Below are positions 25,113 to 33,654 of a DNA stretch of 64,000 nucleotides, piece by piece. Below the pieces are notes generated by a model. It saw only the letters and a program-made list of their open reading frames with translations, was not told the origin of the DNA and ran no database searches. The stretch is from VFZN01 sp963709325. Its GTDB lineage: Bacteria > Acidobacteriota > Vicinamibacteria > Vicinamibacterales > UBA2999. Position 1 is the stretch's first letter. Every line of letters begins with the position of its first letter. The DNA lies in assembly GCA_963709325.1 (NCBI GenBank), contig CAVPVV010000003.1, positions 3,658,001 to 3,722,000 of the forward strand, read 5' to 3'. Made by a program: the position numbers and the translations under genes.

Positions 25113-26943
25113 ATGGGAAGCTGGATGCGAGTGGTGAGCCGGGCAGGCGCGGCCGCGGGGTGCGCGGGCATTGCCGCCGCGGTGCTGGTCGCGGCTTCGC
25201 TCGCGGAACGAAACGGGCAGCTGCCGGCGCCGCTGCCGCTGTTTCCGGCCGACAACTGGTGGAACCAGGACATCTCGCAGGCGCCTGTCGACTCGCGCTC
25301 CGCCGATTTCATCAACTTCATCGGTCCGACCGACGGCATGCACCCGGACTTCGGCGGTACCGAGGCTCCGGGGAGCCAGAACATCTACGGAATGCCCTAT
25401 GTCATTGTCGGCGGGGATCAACCGAAGGTCGCCGTGCAGTTCGACTATGACGACGAGAGCGATGGTGTGAACCACCAGACGGGCCTGAGCTACCCGTTCT
25501 ATCCCATTCCGGAACAGGCGATCACGGAACCGTATTGGATCGAAGGTGGTCCACCGGGAAACGCAGGGGTCAGCGGCGATCGCCACATGTTGATCGTCGA
25601 CCGCGACAATCGGCACCTGTACGAGCTGTTCGCGTTGCGGTGGACCGGCTCCCGCTGGGAGGCGTGGTTCCGGCGCATTCTTCGACCTGAACACGAATGG
25701 CCGGCGGCCGGACGGCTGGACCTCGGCCGACGCCGCCGGGCTCGCGATTCTCCCAGGACTGGTCCGCTACGACGAGGCGTTTGGCGCCGACGAAATCCGC
25801 CACGCGTTCCGTGTCACCGTCCACGGCGTCAACGGCTACGTGTGGCCAGCCTCGCATCGAGCCAACACCAACAGCGCCGGGCCGCCGCTCGGCGCGCGGC
25901 TTCGCCTCAAAGCCGGCACCAACATCAGCGGCTATCCGCCCTCGATCCAGAAGATCTTCCGGGCGATGAAGACCTACGGCCTGATCGTCGCCGATACCGG
26001 ATCGGACATGTACGTGAGCGGCGCGTTCGACACGCGGTGGAACAACGATCAGCTGAATCCGGCGTTCCGCGCCATCCGGGCCAGTGATTTCGAAGTGATC
26101 GAGCTTGGCTGGCGCGGGAACCCGTCGTGCAATTCGGCGCCCGGCTCCCCGACCAGTCTGATCGGCGCAGCCAACGGACTGAACGCGAGCTTCACCTGGA
26201 ATGCTCCGACGAGCGGCGGCACGGTTGCCGACTATGTCCTTGAAGCCGGCCGGTCGTCAGGCGCGTCCGACGTGGGATCGATGTCAGTGGCCGCGTCCGC
26301 GACCAGTTTCGCAACCACTGGCGTGCCGGGCACCTACTACGTGCGGGTGCGGGCGCGGAACGCGTGCGGGACCGCCGCATCGAACGAAGTCGTGGTGTCG
26401 CTCGGTGCGATGTGCTCGTTGCCGGAGAGACCGAGCCAGCCGATCGCGACGGTGACCGGATCGTCGGTGTCGGTGTCGTGGGCGGCTGTGGCCGGGGCGT
26501 CCAGCTACCAGTTCGAAGGCGGTTCCGTTCCCGGTCAGGCCAATCTGTTGACGACGACGTTGGCTACGACCTCGCTCGCCGCGCAGGCGCCGCCCGGCGT
26601 GTACTTCGTGCGCACCCGCGGACAGAACTCCTGCGGCGTCAGTGCCCCCTCGCCCGACGCGATGATCCAGGTGGGATGCGCGGCTCCGGGCGCCGCGTCG
26701 CCGCTCAGCGCCAGCGTCGCCGGCAATATCGTCACGCTGCAGTGGAACCCCGCGCCTGGCGCCATTGACTACGTCGTCGAAGCCGGCAGCTCGAGCGGAG
26801 CAGGGAACATCGCGTCCATTCCCCGCGCCGGCACGTCACTGGTCGCGCAAGCGCCCGCCGGCACGTATTACGTCCGAGTCCGCCCCCGCAACGCGTGCGG
26901 CTCCGGCTGGTGGTCCAACGAAGTGCTGGTGACAGTGCCCTGA
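25113..26943 (+). pseudogene. Exported protein with fibronectin-III-like C-terminus, single-base frameshift
   Basis: Two frames join into one protein of about 610 residues. The first (from ATG 25113, GGAGG upstream) runs through NWWNQDISQAPVDSRSADFI to ALRWTGSRWEA. One extra T at 25665 then breaks the frame; removing it restores GSGAFFDLNTN, RRPDGWTSADAAG and the rest to TGA 26941-26943. The N-terminal half (about 35-330) is a domain I cannot name. The C-terminal third has three fibronectin-III-like repeats ending TYYVRVRARNACG, VYFVRTRGQNSCG and TYYVRVRPRNACG. A signal peptide is present. The single inserted base could be a sequencing error or a true inactivation. Confidence 0.8.
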
Positions 26944-26944
26944 G

Positions 26945-27066
26945 AGGCTTCAGGCTCCAGGCTTCAGACTTCAGGAAGTGCTTTCAGTCACGCTGCGACA
27001 GCTCAAGCACAGTGCACCAAGAGTTCGTCTCCCGGCCTGAAGCCTGGAGCCCGAAGCCTGAAGCCT
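26945..27066. repeat. Inverted pair of 7-nt repeat arrays between convergent genes
   Basis: The left arm (26945-26975) uses AGGCTTC/AGGCTCC units and starts 2 nt after the upstream stop. The right arm (27033-27066) is the reverse complement and ends 2 nt before the next gene's stop. The arms pair over about 34 nt with roughly four mismatches around a spacer of about 57 nt. This is the same design and heptamer as 24228-24356, with unrelated spacer sequence. Confidence 0.8.
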
Positions 27067-27068
27067 CA

Positions 27069-28730
27069 CTACCACCCAATCGCGAGGCCGTCTTTTCGCA
27101 GATCCGAGCCGCCCATCAGCACGCCAGTCTTCGCGTCGATGAGAATCCCCTGAAAGCCGCCCATCGCGCCGCGTCCGTCGACGAGGACGTGGCCGCGGGC
27201 TTCGAGTTCACGGCGTACGCCCGCGCCGATGCCGCTCTCGAGCGCGAGCGTGTCGCCCTGGTGGCGCATTCGCGCGGCTTCGCCGGCCTGCTGAATGCCC
27301 ATGCCGAAGTCGATCAGGTTGGCGACGATCTGCGCGTGGGCCTGGGCCTGGTTGTCGCCACCCATGACGCCGAATGAGACCCATGGCCTGCCGTCCTTCA
27401 CGATCATTGCCGGGACGAGCGTGTGCAGCGGATGTTTGTGCGGGCCGATCTGGTTGGGATGCCCGGGCGTGAGCACGAAGCCGGAGCCGCGGTTGTGCAG
27501 CGTGATGCCGGTGTCGCCGGCGACGATGCCCGCGCCGAATGAGGCGAACAGCGACTGGATCAACGAAACCACGTTCCCCTGGCCGTCGGCCACGGTCATG
27601 TAGATGGTGTCGCCGCGATCCTGGCCGGCGAACTCACGCTCAGCACTGATGCCGTGCGCGTGCCCGGGCCTGTAGCTGCCCGACCGCGTCATGCTTACCT
27701 CGCCGCGTCTGCGAGCGGCGTACTCTTTCGAGATCAGCATCGCGAGCGCATCCCTCGGCATCGCATTTCGATCGGCGAGGTAGGCAGCGCGATCCGCGAA
27801 GGCCAGCTTTTTCGCCTCCGACACGAGATGGAGGTAGTCAGCCGAGTTGTGGCCCATCGCCCGCACGTCGAAGCCTTCCATCAGGTTCAACATCTCGAGC
27901 GCGACGAACCCCTGCGTGCTCGGCGGCATCTCGACCATCTCGTAGCCACGGTAGGTGGTGCGAATCGGCTCGACCCACTCGGCTGTGTGCTCGGCGAAGT
28001 CGCGCAGCTCGAGCAGGCCGTCCCGCGACTGCATGTCGCTGACAATCGCTTTGGCGATTACGCCTGTATAGAACGCATCCCGCCCTTTCGCGGCGATCTG
28101 CTCGAGCGAGCCGGCGAGGTTCGGATTTGCGAAAAGCTCACCTTCGGCCGGCGGCTCGCCGTTGGGCAGGAAGGTGCGTTTCGCCGCTGGATCGGCAGCC
28201 AGCTTCGGGACGTTCTCCAGCCATTCCGCGGCCATCAGCTGCTGCACCGGAAAACCGTCGCGCGCGTAGCCAATCGCGGGCCGAAGCGCCTTCGAGAAGT
28301 CGATCGTCCCGAACCGGGACAGGAGCTGGTGCCAACCTTCCACTACACCTGGCACGTCGACTGGCAGTGGCCCGCTCGACGGCATCTCGGTCAGCCCGCG
28401 TCGGGCGAACTCCTCTGGTGTGGCGCGGTGCGCGGAGCGGCCGCTCGAATCCAGTCCGTACAGCCGCTTCGTTTTCGCGTCGTACACGATCGCGAAGAGA
28501 TCGCCGCCGATACCATTCATCGACGGCTCGACGACCGCGATGACGCCGGCGGCGGTCACGGCGGCGTCGATGGCGTTGCCGCCATCCTGCAGCACCTTCA
28601 ATCCGGCCGCGGAGGCGAGTGCCTGGCTCGTGGCGATCATGCCGTGACGCCCGACGGCTGCCGAGCGGGTACCGCGGATGTTGCCTGACGGCCGATCGCC
28701 GGGGAAGGGATGCGTCGCAGGGGTCGTCAT
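27069..28730 (-). CDS. ggt: Gamma-glutamyltransferase family (GGT)
   Basis: This 553-residue Ntn hydrolase has the family opening GMIATSQALASAAGLKVLQDGGNAIDAAVTAAG and the substrate region GDLFAIVYDAKTKRLYGLDSSGRS. The autocleavage/nucleophile Thr is in GDTIYMTVADGQGN, followed by GSGFVLTPGHPNQ and SFGVMGGDNQAQAHAQ. The family transfers or hydrolyses the gamma-glutamyl group of glutathione, and some members have moved to other amide substrates. No signal peptide is evident at ATG 28730, so a cytosolic form is likely; upstream in-frame sequence overlaps the next gene's promoter. The gene is divergent from the frameshifted exported protein at 28792. Confidence 0.93.
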   Translation of the reverse strand: MTTPATHPFPGDRPSGNIRGTRSAAVGRHGMIATSQALASAAGLKVLQDGGNAIDAAVTAAGVIAVVEPSMNGIGGDLFAIVYDAKTKRLYGLDSSGRSAHRATPEEFARRGLTEMPSSGPLPVDVPGVVEGWHQLLSRFGTIDFSKALRPAIGYARDGFPVQQLMAAEWLENVPKLAADPAAKRTFLPNGEPPAEGELFANPNLAGSLEQIAAKGRDAFYTGVIAKAIVSDMQSRDGLLELRDFAEHTAEWVEPIRTTYRGYEMVEMPPSTQGFVALEMLNLMEGFDVRAMGHNSADYLHLVSEAKKLAFADRAAYLADRNAMPRDALAMLISKEYAARRRGEVSMTRSGSYRPGHAHGISAEREFAGQDRGDTIYMTVADGQGNVVSLIQSLFASFGAGIVAGDTGITLHNRGSGFVLTPGHPNQIGPHKHPLHTLVPAMIVKDGRPWVSFGVMGGDNQAQAHAQIVANLIDFGMGIQQAGEAARMRHQGDTLALESGIGAGVRRELEARGHVLVDGRGAMGGFQGILIDAKTGVLMGGSDLRKDGLAIGW

Positions 28731-28791
28731 GATGAAAGCAGGATTGTAGCGGAGCAGGCCCACTACCGCCGTCTGTGGGTACAATCCCGCT

Positions 28792-29594
28792 ATGCGCGCG
28801 TGGACTACGGCCGTGGTGCTGGCGCTCGCGGCCGTTTCAGCGGCGGAGGCGCGGCAGAGCGCCACCCTGCGAGACGCTCTCGTGGCGGCACTGAGGCCGG
28901 CGCTTCCCTTCCCGGAGGCAAGCGACGACGGCACTCCCTCGGGAGGTGATCCCGGCCCCGTGTGGACGGTGCACTGGCCCGCGGAAGACAGCTCGGTGGT
29001 CGAAGTTCTCGCCAACCCGCTCAACGTCGAGAACCACGCGCGCGCCCTGAAGGCAGACGCCGCAATTCAAAAGGCGGCGATGCAATCGCAGCAGCGATCC
29101 CAGGCCGACTATGACAAGGCAGTCAGCGATTTTCAGAAGACCGGCCGAGTGTCGGAGATTCGTGAGATCTCGCTGCGAGACGACGGGCCGGCCGGGGAGC
29201 GTTACGACGCGGAGAGCCAGCTCACGATCGATGCGCGCGTTGTCGACCTGCCGCAGCGCCTTACGGTAGGGACGGGACGTTTGCCGGAGGCGTTTCCAGG
29301 CAGCGCCGCCGCCGCCATCATTCGGGTGGCCGCCAACGAGTATCAGGCGCCGGGTGAAGCGGCGCGCCTGCGGCGACGCGTTTCTGCGCCGAACAGGCGT
29401 GGCTGTTCTTCGGCCCGATTGGGGCACCGGCGGTGTCGCGGACGAACCAGCACGAGGCGGCGATTGCCGTAGCTGGCGCGGCCGGGGCCGGATCGGGCAA
29501 GGCCATACTGGTGTCGCTGCGCGGTAATGTCGAGCTAATGGACCGCGTCCTGCAGCGCGCCAACTGGGCCTTGGTGTCCGCCGCCGGTCAGTGA
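28792..29594 (+). pseudogene. Exported protein of unknown family, single-base frameshift
   Basis: ATG 28792 opens a signal peptide (about 1-22), then about 170 residues with a helical Gln-rich part (KADAAIQKAAMQSQQRSQAD). The frame breaks near 29366: the initial reading runs on into Arg-rich nonsense ending at 29472, while another frame gives the plausible continuation RFCAEQAWLFFGPIGAP to LQRANWALVSAAGQ, stopping at TGA 29592-29594. The total length (803 nt) fits one missing base. The family is not recognised. A TACAAT -10-like box lies about 10 nt upstream of the ATG. The lesion may be a sequence error. Confidence 0.65.
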
Positions 29595-29683
29595 TTGGCG
29601 TTGGTCCCGGCTGCCGCACCTGCACGAATCTCGCCCCGGTGGAACCAACCGAGGGGCAGCCTCCGTCAAACCCTTATAGGAGG

Positions 29684-29758
29684 GGAAAGTGAGGCCACTT
29701 TCCACTCACCTTTCACTTCTCACCGCTCACTTTTCACTGCCGGCCGCGCCGCGGCCGG
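29684..29758 (+). repeat. Hairpins and 7-nt (TCACTTT type) array upstream of a small ORF
   Basis: A perfect 8-bp hairpin (GGAAAGTG/CACTTTCC, 29684-29703) leads into a run of about six heptamers of TCACTTT/TCACTTC type. A perfect 8-bp GC hairpin (CCGGCCGC/GCGGCCGG, 29740-29758) follows. This is the third heptamer type in the window. The remainder of the 29595-29898 gap holds only the small ORF listed next. Confidence 0.55.
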
Positions 29759-29775
29759 CCATCGGAGGCACGACA

Positions 29776-29872
29776 ATGTTCCGCATCTACGAGTGGAATT
29801 TCTCCGCCACCGCCGAAGCCGTCGTCGGCTTCGCTACTGGTGGTCACCCTGATCGTCACCGCTTTCGTGTAG
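29776..29872 (+). CDS. Candidate 31-residue membrane peptide (frame disturbed)
   Basis: ATG 29776 has a good GGAGG ribosome site 7 nt upstream and reads MFRIYEWNFSATAEAVV. One base later, in the next frame, a hydrophobic run SLLVVTLIVTAFV ends at TAG 29870-29872. The total (97 nt) fits a single extra base in a 31-residue single-helix peptide. The hydrophobic continuation and the ribosome site support a real small protein. The frameshift and lack of a known family keep this tentative. Confidence 0.3.
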
Positions 29873-29898
29873 AGGCTCTGTCCAGGGCGTGCACTCTC

Positions 29899-30839
29899 TC
29901 ACGACTTGTCGGATGCCGCCAGGTAGCTCTTGCGCGCGCGGACCGTCATCCCCTGGACGGTTCACGCGCACGTCGAGCTTGTGCACCTTGCCGTCGAGCG
30001 CAGATGGCGTAAACGCAATCAGGTACTGGCTCCGCAACTCGGTCGCGACGCGGCTGAAGGTGGGCGCCAGGTCTGAGGTCTGCGACAGCTCGAAGTAGCC
30101 ACCGCCGGTTTCCTCTGAAATCTTCCGCAGGTCGCGCGACGGCTTCGACCTGACGACGCGCACGCCGTTGAAGTACTCCGACTCGAGCCCGATCGAGTAG
30201 ACCATTACTTCCTCGTCGCGTGAGCGCGTCCAGCACCGTGCTGAACTTCGTGCGGCTGGACGTGTCCTCGCCGTCGGTGAACACCAGCACCACGCGGCGG
30301 CCGTCGACGCCCTTCAGCGCATCGAGGCTGGCGCCAATTGCGTCGTTGAGCCGGGTCGGGTTGCCGAAGTACAGATCGTTCAGATCGGCGATGAGCTCGT
30401 CGCGGTTGTTGGTGAACTCGCCGCTCATCTGAATCTTGTCGTTGAACGCGCCGACCTGAGCCCGATCGACAGGCAGCAGGCGGAGCAGGAACTGCTCGGC
30501 GGCGCGGTTGAGCAGCTTGAGATTGGCGGTCATGCTCGCGCTGGTGTCGAGCATCACCACCGCCGTGAACGGCTGCGGCTCGCTCGAGAACAGTGCGATG
30601 TCGGCCGGCTTGCCGTTGTCCAGGACCGAGAAGTCGGCTTGCTCCAGGTCGGGCACGAGGCGGCGGTTCGCATCGAGCACCGTGGCGTACACGGGAACGG
30701 TGCGAACGCTGGCGCGGAAGACGGGCTGTTGCTCCTGGAGGGCGACGCCGGCTTCGCCGAGCGTGGCCGCATCGGGAGCGGCCAGCGCCAGGCCGGCCAG
30801 AGCCGCCGCGACGACGGGGACGAGCGCCGGGACCTTCAT
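29899..30839 (-). pseudogene. VWFA-domain exported protein, two frameshifts
   Basis: This is the acidobacterial VWFA-related family. ATG 30839 opens a signal peptide, then VYATVLDANRRLVPDLEQADF and the MIDAS motif VVMLDTSASMTANLKLL (Asp-x-Ser-x-Ser) near residue 96, with VVLVFTDGEDTSSRTKF near 190. Near 30213 the frame shifts: EEVMVYSIGLES to LIAFTPSALDGKVHKLDV continues in the next frame. Near 29955 a GGGG run gives another shift, after which TVRARKSYLAASDKS ends at TGA 29899-29901. Both changes are single-base and at simple sequence, so sequencing error is likely. The protein would be periplasmic and bind ligands through its VWFA metal site. Confidence 0.82.
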
Positions 30840-30866
30840 GAAACCATCTTATGACGGACGCGTAAG

Positions 30867-31055
30867 ATGGTCAGCATGGACCCGGGCCTCTGCGGCCACT
30901 GCGTGCACTGCCAGACGATTGACGGCGCCCGGACCCAGTTTTATCTCTGCCGGCTGTCGGCCACCGACCCGCGATTTCCACGCTACCCGCCGATTCCCGT
31001 CCGGGCGTGCTCCGGACACGTCGAGGGCGTCCCCCGGCATCTCGATCGGAACTGA
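30867..31055 (+). CDS. Small Cys-cluster protein
   Basis: This 62-residue protein (ATG 30867, or 30876) has CGHCVHC, then a hydrophobic FYLCRLS, a RFPRYPPIPVRACSGH segment and a short tail. The pattern of two N-terminal cysteines, LCxxS, DPRFPxYPxxPV and a last Cys is one I associate with widespread short conserved hypothetical proteins, probably zinc-binding. Its function is not known. It lies between the divergent VWFA gene and the DsbA-like gene. Confidence 0.6.
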   Translation: MVSMDPGLCGHCVHCQTIDGARTQFYLCRLSATDPRFPRYPPIPVRACSGHVEGVPRHLDRN

Positions 31056-31132
31056 GGGGCCGGCAACGCGGATCCGCCAGGCGATTGCGCCGTCTCCCGG
31101 CGCCGAGACGCGAGTCCGTATACACTCGTCTG

Positions 31133-32215
31133 ATGCAGAACGCCCGACTGAAGATGATGGTCGCGCTGGTCGCCACGGTGGCGATCGGGTGCGGCAACTC
31201 GCCGAGCGCTGCCCAGTCGCCGTCACCCCGCGCCGGCTCCGCCGGCCGCGGCCGGCGCGGCCGATCCGGTGGTCGCCGAAGTGGGTGGTCGGAAGATCAC
31301 GCTGGCCGAGGTGGACGCGAAGTGGCAGGAGTTCGACGCCGCCGAGCGCGCCCGCCTCACCCAGTTGCTGTATCAGAACCGGCGCAACATGCTCGATCTG
31401 GTCGTCGGTGACGCGCTCATCGCCGACGCGGCCAAGGCGGCCAACATGAGCGTCGATGCGTACACCGAGCGCGAGATCGGCCGTCGCCTCAAGGCGCCTG
31501 TCCGAAGCCGACCTCCGCGTCGTTCTACGAGGAGAACAAGGAGCGGGCGCAGGGGCGGAGCTTCGAGGAGCTGCGCAAGCCGATCGAGGACTTCCTGGCC
31601 AGCCAGCGGCAGGGCCAGGCGCGGGCGCAGCTCGTCGACGAGTTGCGGAACAAGGCCGGCAACGTCCGCGTGATGCTGGAGCCACCTCGCGTCGAAGTGG
31701 CGATCGCCAGTACCGACCCGACGTCCGGGCCGGACGCGGCGCCGGTCACGATCGTCGAATACTCGGACTACCAATGACCGTTCTGCGCGAGGGTCGGTCC
31801 GACTCTCAAGAAGCTCCTCGCCGATTACGGCAACAAGGTCCGGCTGGTCTACAAGGACTTTCCGATCAATACGCATCCGAACGCACAGAAGGCGGCCGAA
31901 GCGGCGCGCTGCGCGGGTGACCAGGGCAAGTACTGGGAGATGCACGACCTCATTTTCTCGAACATCCAGGCGACCGCCGTGCCGCAGCTGAAGGACGGCG
32001 CCGGCAAGCTCGGGCTCGATCGCGCCGCGTTCGAGCAGTGCCTCGACTCCAGCAAGCATCAGGCGGTGGTCAAGGCCGCGTTCGAGTCGGGCGAGAAGCT
32101 GGGCGTGAACTCGACGCCGACGCTCTACGTCAACGGCCGTCCGCTGATCGGCGCGCAGCCGTACGAAACGTTCAAGCAGGTCATCGACGAAGAACTCGCG
32201 CGGGTCGGGAAGTAG
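31133..32215 (+). CDS. DsbA-like thioredoxin-fold lipoprotein with in-frame TGA at the catalytic Cys (candidate selenoprotein)
   Basis: A lipoprotein signal (lipobox near AIGC) precedes a SurA-like helical region (VAEVGGRKITLAEVDAKWQE) and a DsbA/thioredoxin_4 domain. The motif region reads EYSDYQ, TGA (31775-31777, residue 215), PFCARVGPTLKKLL; the family has CPFC there. After the TGA the frame stays open for 146 codons, with FKQVIDEELARVGK at the end and the cis-Pro segment NSTPTLYVNGRPL. So the TGA replaces exactly the nucleophilic Cys, as in Sec-containing DsbA-like proteins. Two single-base frameshifts upstream (about 31228 and 31503) lie in simple sequence and restore the reading if corrected. 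It would act as a periplasmic disulfide oxidoreductase. Without Sec it is truncated and dead. Confidence 0.75.
31789..31807 (+). promoter_or_regulatory. Candidate bacterial SECIS hairpin
   Basis: GAGGGTC (31789-31795) pairs with GACTCTC (31801-31807) over 7 bp, with one G-U. The 5-nt loop GGTCC starts 18 nt after the TGA. A G at the loop start and this spacing fit the described bacterial SECIS geometry (about 16-37 nt). The hairpin lies within the coding sequence, as expected for bacteria. Confidence 0.55.
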
Positions 32216-32358
32216 GCGGGCGCTCCGCTCCCGCAGGCCTCCGGTAGGCGCGCATCGCGCGTAGGCCTTCGGTAGGAAGAGCTCCTACGCGTCCGGCAGG
32301 ACGCGCCCACGCGGCAGGGCCGCTGCCTGCCGCAGGCCCACGCGAGCGCAGCGAGCGC
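32216..32358. repeat. Cluster of five short hairpins between convergent genes
   Basis: Successive inverted repeats occur in 143 bp: GCGGG/CCCGC, GGCGCGC/GCGCGT, GTAGGA/TCCTAC, GCGTCC/GGACGC and GCGGCAG/CTGCCGC. They lie between the DsbA-like gene and the convergent quinone-oxidoreductase gene. This could be a REP/BIME-like cluster or a set of terminators. Confidence 0.5.
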
Positions 32359-33333
32359 CTACGGTAGCAGCACGATCTTGCCGTGGGCGCCGGGCGCCAG
32401 CACTCTTTCGTGCGCGCGCGACGCGTCGGCTAGCGGCAGTTCGTCCGCAATGACTGGCGTGAGTTTCCCCTCCTCGAAGGCGAGTCCCAGAGCTTCGTGG
32501 ATTCGGGCGAGGTCGTCCGCACCCAGGTTCCAGAACGCCGTGCCCAGCACGGCGGCCTCCTTGGCCATCGTCTTTCGCGGGTCTATCTCGACGCGTCCCC
32601 GGCTGCCGACGACGACGACGCGCCCGCGTGGCGCGAGCACGCTCAGATCCGCGTCGAGGTTCTGGTTCGCGAGCATCTCAATCGACGACATCAGGCCCGC
32701 TGTTGGTAATCGAACCGATCCGATCCAGGTAGCCCGGCTCTCGATGGTTGAAAACATGCGCTGCGCCCTGCGCGCGAACGAGGGCGGCGCCCTTATCGGT
32801 CCCGGCCGTCCCGATGACGGTCAGCCCCGCGGCGTGTCCGATTTGCACCGCCGCCAGGCCGACTGCGCCGCTCGCGCCGTGGACGAGCATCGTCTCTCCC
32901 GGCTGGGCCTGCGCGCGATCGAACACGGCACGCCACGCGGTCACGTACGGGATGTCGACGGCCGCACCCTGGGCGAACGAGAGGCGATTCGCGAGCGGGT
33001 GGGTCTGCGGCGGACGACACACCGCGAGTGACGCGTAAGCGCCATAGGCGCGGTGCGCCGAAGTGCCGCCGATGTAGACGCGATCCCCGATGGCCGAAGC
33101 CGCTGACATCGTGGCCGACGTGTTCGATTACCCCGGCGGCGTCGGCGCCAGGAATGTAGGGCAGGTCCGGCCGTATCGCATACGCGCCCGACCGCATGTA
33201 GGTGTCGTACGGATTCACGCCAATTGCGTGAATCCGGACCAGCACGTCGCCGGCGCCTGGAATCGGATCGGGCACCTCTTCCGAGCTGGAGGACCTCCGG
33301 ACCGCCGAACGCACGAACGACTATCGCGAGCAT
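32359..33333 (-). pseudogene. NADPH:quinone oxidoreductase (zinc-less MDR family), frame broken three times
   Basis: Joined, the pieces give a 324-residue quinone reductase: MLAIVVRAFGGPEVLQL (from ATG 33333), then VPDPIPGAGDVLVRIHAIGV and NPYDTYMRSG, then IGDRVYIGGTS and the nucleotide site ETMLVHGASGAVGLAAVQIG, then FNHREPGYLDRIG, VVVVGSRGRVEIDP and HGKIVLLP at TAG 32359-32361. The frame changes near 33283, 33112 and 32690. The three single-base shifts cancel overall, and each piece matches the family, so sequencing error in a low-quality stretch is the simplest reading. The family reduces quinones with NADPH. Confidence 0.8.
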
Positions 33334-33364
33334 GCCGCATTGTAGCGCCTGGGTGCTCGACGTC

Positions 33365-33630
33365 CATTGACGATTGAGGAATGACGATTGAGGATTTATT
33401 GATGATCCGGCGATCGGGGATTGCGGCATTCGATTGACGATTGCCGCATTTCGTCATTGAAGGATTACGGGAATGACGATTGACGATTGGCGCCCACATT
33501 GTCATCCCCGCAAATCGTCATTGAAACAATCGCACAATGGATCGATGCAGCAATCCAAAATCGAATGGCGCAATCCCCAAATCACTCAACCCTCAATAAA
33601 TCGTCAATCGTCAATCACCAATCGACAATG
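33365..33630. repeat. 266-bp near-perfect palindrome (large inverted repeat) in a divergent gap
   Basis: The outer arms, 33365-33404 and 33590-33630, are about 40 nt and match at roughly 33 of 40 positions as inverted repeats. Further in, GGGGATTGCGGCATTCGATT (33416-33435) is mirrored by a 19/20 match at 33567-33586. The symmetry centre is the palindrome GGCGCC near 33490. The whole element could fold into one large hairpin. It is rich in the 7-nt unit TGACGAT. It sits between the divergent quinone-oxidoreductase gene and the DUF2721-like gene. No ORF was seen inside. Confidence 0.8.
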
Positions 33631-33654
33631 GGTGCTGCGGTAGACTGGGCCGCT

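Noticed and set aside
24228..27066. CRISPR array
   Set aside because: Units are 7 nt with no unique spacers between them; the arms are inverted, not direct repeats with spacers.
27654..28688. 344-residue frame opposite gamma-glutamyltransferase
   Set aside because: No motif and shadow composition; the opposite strand has the complete GGT signature.
31133..32215. A different genetic code reading TGA as Cys or Trp
   Set aside because: Many genes here end at TGA without continuing family sequence, and Cys and Trp are written with TGC/TGT and TGG throughout.
33405..33589. A coding gene inside the large palindrome
   Set aside because: No frame has a ribosome site or protein-like composition; the sequence is better explained as inverted heptamer DNA.
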